A DNA stretch of 64,000 nt from Saccharum officinarum (lineage: Eukaryota > Streptophyta > Magnoliopsida > Poales > Poaceae), in NCBI GenBank assembly GCA_020631735.1, contig CM036223.1, positions 13,331,356 through 13,395,355 on the forward strand. The letters run 5' to 3'. The translations under genes were made by a program, and so were the position numbers. Positions 47,283 to 58,251 of this stretch are shown piece after piece. Position 1 is the first letter of the stretch, and each line of letters starts with the position of its first letter. The notes below the pieces were generated by a model, which saw only the letters and a program-made list of their open reading frames with translations, had not been told where the DNA came from and made no database searches.

Positions 47283-47524
47283 GGCCTTGTTTAGATTGCC
47301 TCAAGAAGTTAGAATTTTTTTACTCTCTCTCCATCACATCAATCTTTGCACGCATGCATGAAGTAGTAAATATAGATAAAAAAATAACTAATTGCACAGT
47401 TTAGTTATAAATCACGAGACGAATCTTTTGAGCCTAGTTAGTCCATGATTGAACAATAATTGTCAAATACAAATGAAATGCTACAGTTCTAAATTTTTCT
47501 AACATCTTCAATCTAAACAAGACC
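47283..47524. mobile_element. MITE with GGCCTTGTTTAGATT ends (242 bp)
   Basis: The left end ggccttgtttagattg and the right end caatctaaacaagacc are inverted copies. The interior (tttagttataaatcacgagacgaatctttt) is the common grass MITE family also seen in part at 39480-39715. Confidence 0.8.
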
Positions 47525-47525
47525 T

Positions 47526-47678
47526 GGCCTTGTTCGGCTGGCTGGCTCCCAGCCAGCCAGCAGTACTTTTCTCTCACACCAGTTCAGCACCAGCCACGAG
47601 CCACCAGCCAGCCAGCAATATTTTTCTCTCACAATAAATCAGCCTCAGTCACCAACCACCAGCCAGCCGAACGAGGCC
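47526..47678. mobile_element. MITE with GGCCTTGTTCGGCTGGCTGG ends (153 bp)
   Basis: The left end and the inverted right end (ccagccagccgaacgaggcc) match. It directly abuts the preceding MITE, leaving one base between them. Confidence 0.8.
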
Positions 47679-47689
47679 CTTAGTCTGAA

Positions 47690-48110
47690 AAGGAAGAAAA
47701 GGATGAACATCCATCACCCATTATTGATATGGATGTGGATCCGGTGTCAGATGAAGAGAGCCAAGTACTGAGAAAGAAAAGGAAGAAAATTTAAACAAAG
47801 GGATTAGAGAGGACAACGTCGGTAGTAACCTAAGTATGTATGGCTGAGAAAAAAATTATGGGGAACAACCAGCTGTTGTTGGTGTTAATTTGAGCACTAA
47901 AATCTGATCTCCAAAAATGCCCATAGGGTACTGTTGGCTGTTGCAGCCATCTGGTTTACATGGAGATCACCAGGTTGCTACTCATATGATTCAGCAGTAC
48001 AGGAGGCAAGCAAAGACACTTGTACAGCAAGCAATAACTACACTTGATGAAGGGTCGGCTGATTTGTTAGCTGGCTCGACAATTGTAGTTAGCGATTCAG
48101 GAAAATGACC
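47690..48110 (+). pseudogene. Degenerate coding remnant, unidentified
   Basis: Two coding-like stretches: a charged one (D-M-D-V-D-P-V-S-D-E-E-S, then R-K-K-R-K-K) at about 47690-47790, and H-G-D-H-Q-V-A-T-H-M-I-Q-Q-Y-R-R at about 47956-48005. They are separated by stops. The acidic and basic tracts would fit a nuclear protein. The family is not recognised. Confidence 0.3.
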
Positions 48111-48431
48111 GGTCGTTCCCTTTGCCGTTTGAACCTGTTGAAATGAAGAACAAAAGCTCCAAACAGTTGAACATGGATTGTCCCTCACCAAAAACTTGTA
48201 CTAGCAACCCGATATGCCTACTTGCGCAAAGTAAAAGGAGTGCGTCGGCAGGAGACTAGAACATGTTGTAATGTGCCTCAAAGGCTCAAAGCTGAAGGCG
48301 TGCAATAATCTTGAGAAGGCCTCGGAAAAACATATTGATCCTATTTCATCGTTAAATTCATTTGATGATGATTTCACTATGATTAAAAACACTAGTAATA
48401 TTGGTATTTTTTTCACTTCTCATATATTTTA

Positions 48432-48767
48432 GGTGCCTGAATTTTAAGATGCTTTCAGGCAACACTCCTGTACTACCAATTAGTTCGAGTAAATTGTCAC
48501 TTTTGTGATTTGTTATTTGTGTTTGTGTCATAATATATCAAATTTTTGTACTTGTCTGACTATAGAAATAATTGTAAATTGTTAAATTGTCTTTGTACCA
48601 ACACATATTGGATTTTATCAGTTTTGTGGTTTTATCTACCGTTTTTTATTCTTTGAAGCAAAAAATGCAGATTGTCTCTACAGAAATTGCAACGAACTAA
48701 AACTATAATTTTAGTATAAAATATATGCATTAACCGTCGCCTGAAATTAAACTAAAATTCAGGCACC
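48432..48767. mobile_element. Small TIR element (336 bp)
   Basis: GGTGCCTGAATTTTA at the left and its exact inverted copy at the right end, with TA flanking on both sides (48430-48431 and 48768-48769). The interior is AT-rich with no ORF. The TA target points to Tc1/mariner-type mobilisation. Confidence 0.75.
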
Positions 48768-48769
48768 TA

Positions 48770-49860
48770 AATTTAGCAAATCCCTTTTTTGGGCTCTTAA
48801 CTTTTGGGCTCTTCACCAAATAGCTCTTTTGTTGATTTTTTTAAGAGTGTTGAGGGGATCTAGACAATTAGCTCAATTAGATTTGAGGGGCTTTGGCATT
48901 CATACCCCCACCTCCGGGGCCTATGGTGATTTTGCCTTATTTTTTTCAGTTTTGTGTTTTTTTCTGCCAATGTTATTTCAAACTAAAGGTAGATTTTGCC
49001 CCTATTCTCTACTGTATGAATTCTGGGATAAAAGGTTGCTCTGGCGGATTTGCCCTCGCTTTTGTTAAGGTTTAGACATTACTTTTGTAGATTTTTTCAA
49101 AGATTTTGGCAACAAAGTTTTACACAATTTACTGCCTACATTTTAAATCTGCATACGTACGTGCATGCATGACCGTGGCTCACGGTAAGAATCAGACGCA
49201 GGAGAATTGCAAGTCGACATGCATATATACGCATACGCTTGCCAAGGCATATATATCCGGATATCCCTAGTGGGTAGTGGCTAAGTTTGGCGGCATCGAT
49301 GCTAATTGGCGATTGCAAAGTGTGAAACGGCCGGCTCATGGACCACAAAAACCCATGGAAAGGCAATCGAAGTTCACATGCAATGCATCTCTCTGGATGC
49401 CAAATTTGAAAGCGAAAATTAGTCGGCTCATAGCTGTTCCCCAATTGTACTTTCCAACAGAAAAGAATCATGCAGCAACTTGTTGGTGGAGCTACACTGA
49501 AGATGAGTAGTAGATGACGAGGCTGCTCTTGGACCACTGCGCGAGGTCCCTGACCGCCGGCCGCGCGAGGCCCCGCTGGCCACCCGTCTGCCGTGCGAGG
49601 CCCGCGGTGCGAGCCTGCTCGGCCGCCTGCAGCGCGCACCCGCCCGCGGATGCCGCGTCCCTACGCGTCGCCTTAGTGGTGATATACGGTAGAGGAACTT
49701 GACCTTCTTACCCTGAACCACATTTGTGGTGATATATGGTAGATGGACTTTCAGAGGATAAATGATGACCTTGCGTGTTATAATATCTCATCCGACAAAT
49801 CAAGTTCAAAACGGGAAAAAACACAAATGAAAGGGAAAAAGGAATAAACAAAAGTAAAAA
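48770..49860. other. Intergenic DNA
   Basis: AT-rich, with a GC-rich island at 49540-49680 that is open on both strands. No gene supported. Confidence 0.4.
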
Positions 49861-49869
49861 AATAAAAGC

Positions 49870-51005
49870 ATTTTTTTGGAACTTATTGGTCGTGGGATCC
49901 TAAAAAAATTCTTATCAGACTCATCCTTAGAAAAAAAAATCTTGATTTTATTGTCTTATCAGAAATTAGAAGACAAGATTGCTCACGATCCTTTCTTAAA
50001 AACCTGTGTGGAGGAAATGATTTTTTGTGGCATGTTAATGGGTATAAACTTGCTCACTTCTAATACAGGGAAAAGGAAGAAGGTTGATGGTTTTATGTCA
50101 AATTTAATTACGGAATAACGTTGATGGTTTTCAGTGGCTATTAGTTTCAGTATATGGTGATGCACCGGAGGAACACAAGGAGACTTTCTTGACTAATGTA
50201 GCTCGCTTATGTGCTAAAGAAACCTTACGTGGTAACTTTAATATTATAAAGAGCCCACACGAAAAGAATAACTCAAATTACAATGATAGCTGGCCTTGGG
50301 TTGATGGAATTTTAGTCTAAACAAACTAGGATTTGAAGTTCAATCGCGCTTAACTAGAGATATTTCTTTTTTGCGAATTGCACAACAAGAGATATTTCTG
50401 ATCACACGTCCATAAAGTGATCTCCCGTTCCATTTAGATTTGAGTTGGGGTGTCTACTTAGAGATGATTTTTTATATGGTTAAGGAGGTGTGAATAAGTG
50501 TGCCCCTAAGAATGATTTTAAGATTAAAACTAAACGCCTTCGCCAGTATTAAAAATACATCAGTGGTGCCTACAATAAAGAGTTTTTATGACGACAGCAA
50601 TGAAGAAAAGTTCACAGCTACGGCAAGGATGGATAAAGCCTCCAGAGAGTAAAGTGATGGTGAATGTTGATGCGTCCTTTGATGACGATATGGGGTGTGG
50701 TAGTGTGGGAGTGATCATAAGAGACTGCACTGGGGAAGTCTTAGCTGTTGCCCACAGCTTTGTATGATGAATGCATTATAATTTGGAGTGGCTTTAAGGA
50801 TATAACGATTGGGCATTGTAATAGAGAGGCAAATGAAGCTGCGCATAATTTAGCAAGAAGAGCGATGAAATGAAAGCAAAATTGTACTTGGGATGATGTG
50901 CCCCCTAGCTTCATTCTTTTTTTTGATAACCCTAGCTTCATTCTTGATTTCTTAGCAAATGATGTAAATATCCGAATAAAGTCTGCCATATTGTTTAAAA
51001 AAAGA
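49870..51005 (+). mobile_element. Degenerate L1-type LINE with endonuclease and RNase H remnants
   Basis: Around 50110-50320 the translation gives W-L-L-V-S-V-Y-G-D-A, then a G-N-F-N-I-I-K-like segment and a W-P-W piece, matching the apurinic endonuclease domain of plant L1 LINEs. Most of the reverse transcriptase is missing. At 50620-50880 V-N-V-D-A-S-F-D, G-V-I-I-R-D and R-E-A-N-E-A-A-H-N-L-A-R match the plant LINE RNase H domain. The copy has many stops and ends near aaaaaaa at 51002. It is internally deleted and dead. Confidence 0.7.
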
Positions 51006-51053
51006 GTTTTCATGACGGGCCAAAACTTGCATGAGATGAAATTTCTTCATCAA

Positions 51054-51078
51054 CTAGTTGAGTGCTCGTGCGTTGCTA
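51054..51078 (-). mobile_element. Helitron 3' terminus (minus strand, imperfect)
   Basis: On the minus strand the sequence ends tagcaacgcacgagcactcaactag|t, i.e. the same gcaacgcac loop and terminal CTAG next to T as the other Helitron ends here. The stem has a mismatch. The body lies to the right. Confidence 0.55.
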
Positions 51079-51359
51079 CGGCTATATATAGAATCTCATG
51101 ACATAAAATTTAAATAAAATAAAAATTATACTAAAAACATATCATTTGACTGAATGGAAAGAAAATTCATTAGTATGCTTGAGGAAAAACATTAATTCCA
51201 CAGGATGTATAAAAAAGGTTAACTTTGCAGGTCCTAGAAATCTACTAATTCATGGTGCCTTCATATAGCTCGAGTTGATTATATTTTGAACCAATGCATA
51301 TTCCTCATCACACTGTTTTATATGACAGCAACATTTCGAAAGGTACGCTGATAATTTCA

Positions 51360-51545
51360 TACTTCTGATCGTTCTGTACATTCTGGTTGTAGCTGCGTTA
51401 TTTGGTACATGTTGCTTATCTTTCTCTGATTCTGAGCTTTGGTGTACCTCATTGAGTTCGTCATTGGCCTGATCATCCCTTCTCTTTGCTGCGTTGTTTA
51501 CTCCTTGTGAATCTCCTTCAACATCATATAGTAGCTCAATTGCCC
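51360..51545 (-). pseudogene. Captured exon-like fragment (minus strand)
   Basis: Open on the minus strand for about 60 codons. It reads E-L-L-Y-D-V-E-G-D-S-Q-G, A-A-K-R-R-D-D-Q-A-N-D-E-L and H-Q-S-S-E-S-E-K-D-K, a charged low-complexity protein piece. The strand agrees with the Helitron end at 51054, so capture by that element is plausible. Parent gene not recognised. Confidence 0.35.
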
Positions 51546-52714
51546 CAGAGCTTCATTGAATCAGCAGAAGTGCTACCCCTTTGTACCTTTTATTATGAAT
51601 CTGAATAATTGTCTCTCAGATAGTGGAAGCCGATTCATTAGCCCCATTTGTGATAGATAGAACTCAAAATCCCAGCACCTGTCCAATGAAGCTCCTTAAC
51701 ACAAAGACGTGATAATATCAACCGCTTCAACAATGTGTGATCACAATATATTTGGACTGAATTGAAAGTATGGAACTTAAGTTGAAATACAGCGCTTGCT
51801 TTGTGAATAACAGATTCGATTGTTTAGTGTCATGTATGTACTTCTCAAAAACAAAGATGTTTGATAGTTACATAAAAAAATTGAAACTATATTCTGGTTA
51901 TAGTTTAGGGTCTGCAACATGCCTTGAAGTCCATCTGCATGATTACCACCTCCGTGCAGCCTGCAAGCACCCATAGGAGCAAGGATTATTTTTTTCTACA
52001 AAGATGAAAAGATGATTCCAGTATCCCAAAATTAGCAAGAGCAGTATGAATGAAAAACTCAGATCACAAAAATTGTCTAGCGCAAAGGATGAATCATTAC
52101 CGTCATGGTAACAAAACATTTTGTTCTGATTTGAAGCATGCACCACATGCATACTTCAACTTTAGGAAATGATATCAAACTACATTTGAGTATAAACAAA
52201 AGGAATTCATGAAACTAAGCAAGTACTCAGGTGGGTTCCAGAGTTTGAGATTATCTCATTGAAGGTCTTCGGCCATGGAAGAAAAAAAATGTAGTTCAGA
52301 ACAGAAAAATGAGTCAACCAAGAGGAAAGCAAAAACATGAACACATGCCGACCAACAATTATCAAAGCAGTATAAGATCTCTGAGAAAACCAATCAATAA
52401 AGATATATACACAAAATAGGAATGCCAATATGGACCATAGTCCATAGAAGGCAAAACACTACCAATTAACATGACACAGATACCAAGACTATAATAAGAA
52501 AGTAATAGGCAATAGATACTGGAACAGTTCCATTGCTCGATCCTAAAAAAAATAGCATACCTAACCATAGTTGATGAACCCATGTCTCTGGGTCTGAAAG
52601 CACATGTCCTCATGGTCCCAGCTGATAGGTATCAGGGAATATCAACGCAAATATATCTCTGAATTGGTGTCCTAACTCCTTGTTACCATCGTATAGTTTG
52701 AGAGGCATCCTTAG
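51546..52714. other. Intergenic or Helitron body DNA
   Basis: No supported ORF or terminus. Confidence 0.4.
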
Positions 52715-53220
52715 TGTGGGGGGTATAAACCCCTATACTCTTACGGCTAGACATGGGCAAGCCTAGACTAGACGGTCCGGCCCGTTACATGACGACGCGT
52801 GATCCAGATCTTTGAGATGGAGTCTCGCGCAAGGCATCAAACCAGACTTGGGAATCAAGCAAGGTCTTGGTCGGTTAGGTTAGGAATCCTTATCCGGCTC
52901 CATATGGCAATCGTAACCGGCTAAGATTAGTTTCCAGATCTATAACCCTGCCTCCCGGACTATATAAGGAGGGCAGGGGACCCCCTTGAAAATCATCGAA
53001 ACATACTCTAGGGCAATCTAGCTTGTAACACATTATTCGAGACAGCAATAACAAAGCAGAGCAGGATGTAAGGTATTACGCTGACACGGCAGCCTGAACC
53101 TGGGTAAACCCGCGTGTTGTTCTGCATCACCATCTCGTTCGTGGCTTGCACACCTGTCTGCCGACAATCTACTACCTTGGGCATATCCCTCGGTAGACTG
53201 CCGACCAGGTTTTATCGACA
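52715..53220 (+). repeat. 5' LTR of a Gypsy element (506 bp)
   Basis: Starts TGTGGGGGG, contains tatataagg (52961-52969) and ends ttttatcgaca. It is followed at once by a PBS, so it is a 5' LTR. The internal part is cut after 50 bp by the Copia element starting at 53271. Confidence 0.8.
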
Positions 53221-53221
53221 G

Positions 53222-53240
53222 TGGCGCGCTAGGTAGGGGG
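53222..53240 (+). promoter_or_regulatory. Primer binding site of the Gypsy element
   Basis: tggcgcgctaggtaggggg begins one base after the LTR, in the position and style of Tat-related grass Gypsy elements. Confidence 0.75.
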
Positions 53241-53270
53241 TGTGTGTATTGCTTTTCAGGCGTGCGAGAT

Positions 53271-55739
53271 TGAAAGGTCCTTGTTTGGTTTTGGTAATTG
53301 AGTGACAACCTTAGGTGGACTAATTGTGTTTATGTGAGATACACAGGGAATTAGTCCACAGATGATTGTGTCATGAAGGAGCTCATTGCATATGAGACAT
53401 GACATGAAGTCATGTGACCAAGGTGGCGAAGATCAAGATGAGGCTTGGCTCGACGGACCGGTTGCAAGTGCGAAGGGCAAGTCGGAGGCTTTGGAGCGAT
53501 GGACCGTGAGGCGGTGAAGCTTAAGCAAGACTTGGCGTCGATGGACCGATGCAACGGTGAAGAGCAAGTGAGGTCAAGATCGATGGACCAAGGTCACATG
53601 ATGATATGAAGTGGATCATATCATTTGTGATATGGTTGGTGCATGTGTTGCATCAACATCGGAGGAGATGGAGTGGAATGCGCAAGGCAAAGGTATAACC
53701 TAGGGCATTTCCAATTCACCGGTCATAGGTGTGTAGAGAAGTTTATGACCGGGTTTAGGATAGATGGCCGTACTATCAAGAGGGGCAAACTTGTTTGCAT
53801 ATTGGTCATCTAGTGCCACTCGTGTGATCTAACTATGCATCGTTGCTAGGATCGAGTGGCGTGGCAAGTTGAGTGGTTAACTCCTTCGGTAAAATGATTA
53901 TGAAAATGCTAACACACGTGCACAAGGTGGTGATCACTTGTTGGTGTTGGCACATTTATGAAAGCGATGAAGTTTGAGCGGTAGAGAGGGTTTGGGTCTC
54001 TCTCTCCCTCCCGCCAAGCTTGCGAGCGCGGGATTCAGGCGTTTTCGAGGAGTTGAAATGCCTATTTTCCACTACGCCGGAAGTTGGAAAAGAAACGGAG
54101 GCGAACGGAGGTCACAGAGGTGACCGGACGCTGCACCGGATGCGGTCATGGTATGACCGGACATGTCCGGTCAGTACAGCACAGACGCGGGTGTTAGGGT
54201 TTGTAACCGGCGTGTCCAGTCATTGGCAGGACCAGCGCGTCCGGTCAGGTGTCTAGAGGAAACTGCGTTTCGCAAGGACGATCGGACGCGAGGCGCGTCC
54301 GGTCACACATGATCAGACGCGTCCGATCGTTGAGGGAGCTTACTGGACTCTAACCGGACGCGGGCACTGTCGCGTCCGGTCGTTGCGAGGGGCGCGTCCG
54401 GTCGTTGCTTCGCGGGCGCGTGAGTCAGTGCGATCGGCGCGTCCGGTCGTTTGAAGCGGCGCGTCCGGTCGTTTGATGGGCGCGTTCGGTCGTAGCCTGG
54501 GGCGCGTCCGGTCGTTGTTTTGACCAATGGGGTCAGCGACCGTTGGAGAATCGGACGCGGCTGAGCGCGTCCGGTCAGTTACGACCGGTGCGTCCGATCG
54601 TCCTGAAATCTGCCCAGTGAAGGGATAACAGCTCTATTTGACCGTGGGGTTATAAATAGATGCCTTGGCCGGCCATGGCCGGCAGCTGAGCACACTTTGG
54701 CCTTGGTGGCTTATGTGGTAGTGCTTGGAAGCCCTCTAACTCACTCATGCTTGATAGTGTTCATCGGATCGAGTGAGAGAGCGATTCTAGTGCGTTGCAT
54801 CGAGAGGATTACATCAAGTGGCACTAGGTGATCGTGTTGCAAGCCGGTGGTACTTGTTACTCTTGGAGGTTGCCACCTCCTAGACGGCTTGGTGGCTTGC
54901 GACTCCGTTGAAGCACGCGTGGAGATTGTGCGTGGCTCCGAAGGAGGATTTGTGAGGGGGATTGTGCTCACCCCGCAGGGATCGTGAAGAGCAACTCTAG
55001 TAAAGCTCATGGCTTGGAGGATCCCCATCTTGAGAGTGGATGTGCGGCACCCGCTGAGGGTTTGACTCTTGATAGTCAATTAGCTCGTGATCCATCAAGT
55101 GGGTGTATCGCCACAACGGGGACTAGCTTGGTGGCAACCAAGTGAACCTCGGTGAAAAACTGCCGTGTCAACATTGTGTACATCTTCTCGGTGGTTTGCT
55201 TTTGATTCACAAGCTTGTATTTACATTCATATACTTGTGCTTGTGTAGTTGCTCTTGTAACTAGTTTGCTTGTGTAGTTAGCTAGTCACCATCTTGCTTG
55301 TGTAGCATAGAAGTAGCTCCCGTTGCGTGGCTAATTTGGTTTGTGTAACCTTGTTAGTCATATTACTTAGTTTGTGTAGCTAAGTAATTCGCGCTCTCTA
55401 GTTTGGCATTAGTTGCCTTGCTATTGAGCATTGCTAGTAAGCATAGGTGGCTTCGTGCTTTTGCTTACTAGAATTGTAGGAGCTCCCTGGCTTTGCTAAA
55501 GTACTAGTGCATAGGTTTATGTGACCTTGCTCTAGAATTATTTAGGAGAGCTCTTGCTAAGGAAAGCACCTTAGTTACATAATTAGGATCTTTGTGAGGT
55601 GCTTGTGAACTTAGATAGAGGGGTGTAGTCTTGGCTAGACCGATAGTTTTAATTCCGCATTTATTTTAGTTTGCCGACACGATTAGTTTTAGAAAGGACT
55701 ATTCACCCCCTCCCTCTAGTCCGCCATCTCGACCCTTCA
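53271..55739 (+). repeat. 5' LTR of Copia element 1 (2469 bp)
   Basis: Runs from TGAAAGGTC to GACCCTTCA (inverted ends) and is followed by a tRNA-Met PBS. It contains tataaata at 54651-54658 after gaccgtggggt. The stretch 54100-54610 has over a dozen short CpG-rich motifs of the form cgcgtccggtc or gaccggacgcg. The preceding five bases gagat would be the left target copy. The right side is not in the window. Confidence 0.85.
54651..54658 (+). promoter_or_regulatory. TATA box of Copia element 1
   Basis: TATAAATA directly after gtggggt. The same arrangement occurs in the second Copia LTR at 57481. Confidence 0.75.
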
Positions 55740-55741
55740 AT

Positions 55742-55753
55742 TGGTATCAGAGC
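55742..55753 (+). promoter_or_regulatory. Primer binding site of Copia element 1
   Basis: TGGTATCAGAGC, a perfect initiator tRNA-Met site, two bases after the LTR. Confidence 0.9.
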
Positions 55754-55790
55754 CCGGTCTCTCATTTGTGGTCTTCACCGACTCGAGAGG

Positions 55791-56590
55791 ATGGCGGAAT
55801 ATGGACTAGATGTTGATTGTCCTCACATGTTTGATGGCACACACTTTGCACGATGGAAAAATTGGATGATATGCAATTTTAAGTTTATTTGCCCTCAAAT
55901 GTGGTGGATGGTAGATGTAGGCTTTTCTCATGTGTTGGATGAAGATAATCTAACTCAAGCACAAGAGAAATGCCTAGATCTTCACATCTAAGCTACTAAC
56001 ATCATGTATAGATCTTTGGATGATAGCATCTTTGGTAAGATCATGGACCTCAAATCCGCTCATGAGATATGGGCCTATCTCAATGAAAAGTATGGAGCTA
56101 TCACCGATGATGACGATGATGTCAAGCCCAAGGAGGTTGCACATGATGATGTTGAGCATGACCACAACACGATGGTTGTGGAGGATTGCTCCACCTCATG
56201 GTCAAGTGATGATGATGATCGATCTACCACAAGTTCACTTGACAAGGATGGTGATGATGCATCAAGTGTTGCAAGTGATGTTTCTACCCCAAGCACACTT
56301 GATGGTGACAACGTTGGTTCATGCTCGGGCCTTGATGATGCTACTACAAGCCCATCCACTACATCACATTGCTTCATGTCACTAGGTGACACAAAGGTAT
56401 CAAATGATAATGTGATTGATCATGTTGATTCATATGATGAGCTTGTTAGTAGACTTGCTAGCATGAACATGTCTTTAGAAAATGAGAAAGCTAAAACCAT
56501 GAAATTGGAAAATGAAAACTCATTTCTAAAAACCACATGTGAACAACAAAAGCATCTACTTTATGTTACTACTTGTTCACATGAGGAGCT
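55791..56590 (+). pseudogene. Gag fragment of Copia element 1, cut by Copia element 2
   Basis: ATG at 55791 gives M-A-E-Y-G-L-D-V-D-C and F-D-G-T-H-F-A-R-W-K-N-W-M, the start of a SIRE-like Copia Gag. A TAA at 55989-55991 breaks it, and the frame then continues with a short helical part (A-H-E-I-W-A-Y-L-N-E-K-Y-G). A long Asp/Ser/Thr-rich acidic linker and a coiled-coil start follow, until the second element inserts at 56591. The usual central Gag region between the helical part and the linker seems shortened compared with 58252-60591. No knuckle is present before the break. Confidence 0.75.
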
Positions 56591-58198
56591 TGAAAGCATC
56601 TAGGCCCCGAGGTTTGGTTTCGGCAATTGATGACAACGCTTTATTACCATGACTAACGTGTGTTTTTGCAGAAACTTTGGTAAGTTAGGTCATGGAGGTT
56701 TTAACTGCTTTGGGCACCATGGTATTCATGCCCCTGATGGAAATCGTTTCGGTTTTCAAAAGAGTGACGTCAAGATTAAGGACGGTTAGTTCCAGATGTC
56801 GAGGTGTTGAGAGACATTTGGAATAGTCGTTAGGATCTTCGTTTTTCTCTTTTGGCCGTACTATAAAGGGGGGCATGAGCGGGTAGCTTGACCTAGGCGA
56901 GTCCTATGTTTAGGTGTGGTGCACACTTGTTAAACTTGGCGCTAGGCAGCTCTAGAATAGCTCAAAGTTCAGTTGGAAGCAACTTGGTTCAAGTTGTGAC
57001 GCGTTTCGGAGAGTTTCGGGTCGTTTTCCCTCGACCGGACGCGGTCCTCGGGATGACCGGACGCGTCCGGTCAGTACAGTTCCGCGGCTAGGGTTTCAGC
57101 TGTGAACACCGGACACGGTCCTCGCGAGGACCGGACGCGGTGGTCAGAAGTCAACACGTGTCACTTGAGGGAAACACCAGATCGGACGCGACCTGGGTGT
57201 GATCGGCGCGTCCGGTCACAGTCCAGTAAGGTCCAGAGACGACCGGACGCGTCCGGTCATCACCGATCGGACGCGGTCGCGCGTCCGATGCGAGTACAGT
57301 ATGCTCCCTGCACGATCGGACGCGTCCGGTCACCCCTGACCGGTGCGTCCGGTCACTCAGTTGTTTTTCGGATTTCGACCGTTACGAGCGACCGGCGCGT
57401 CCGGTCAGTTCAACCGGCGCGTCCGGTCAGCTCGTGTTTTGCTGAGTCAGCAGGTAACGGTTCGTTTTGTCTGTGGGGTGTATAAATACATCCCCACCAC
57501 CTCTTTTAGAGGTCTCTTGCTCATTTGATCAGCTGAACAACACCTTTGGAGTGCAAGGGAGTGCAAGAGCACTAGTGAGGATAGAGATTTGAGAATCAAA
57601 GCTTGAGAGCACCTCACTAGCGATTAGAGAGTAGCAAGTGTGCATCCACCTTCTCATTTGAGCTCGTAGTGGTCAAGTGAGAGTTCTAGCTTGTTACTCT
57701 TGGTGATCGCCATCACCTAGACGGCGTGGTGGTGATTGGGAGTTCGGTGATCATCCGGCGGAGCTTGTGGATGACCCAACTCATCTTGTGAGCGGTTTTG
57801 GGTGATTCACCGTGACGGAGTGTCGAAGAATCAACCCATAGAGAGCACTTGATCCTTGCGCGGATCAAGGGGGAGCTACACCCTTGCGCGGGTGCTCCAA
57901 CGAGGACTAGTGGGGAGTGGCGACTCTCCGATACCTCGGAAAAACATCGCCGTGTTCCTTGCCCCTTTACATTCAAGCATTTACATTCTCGTATTTACTT
58001 TCATTGCTTGTTTTACATTCCTAGACTTGCCATGCTAGACTAGGATTGGAAACTAGGGTGCAAAACTTTGTTTCGGTAGACTCTCTAGGAACACAAGTAG
58101 ACACTAGGGGTGAATTCCGGCTTGTAGGATTTAATTCTTGCATTTAATTTTTAGAGAAGCCCAATTCACCCCCCCTCTTGGGCATCTTGATCCTTTCA
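56591..58198 (+). repeat. 5' LTR of Copia element 2 (1608 bp)
   Basis: Starts TGAAAGCATC and ends GATCCTTTCA, followed by at and a perfect PBS. It has the same cgcgtccggtc/gaccggacgcg motif cluster (57030-57440) and gtggggtgtataaata promoter as element 1. Its other sequence and length differ, so it is a related but distinct family. Confidence 0.85.
57481..57488 (+). promoter_or_regulatory. TATA box of Copia element 2
   Basis: TATAAATA after gtctgtggggtg, matching the element 1 layout. Confidence 0.75.
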
Positions 58199-58200
58199 AT

Positions 58201-58212
58201 TGGTATCAGAGC
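58201..58212 (+). promoter_or_regulatory. Primer binding site of Copia element 2
   Basis: TGGTATCAGAGC, a perfect initiator tRNA-Met site, two bases after the LTR. Confidence 0.92.
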
Positions 58213-58251
58213 CGTGTTGCTCTATTTTTAGGCTTTACCGCCTAGAGCAAG

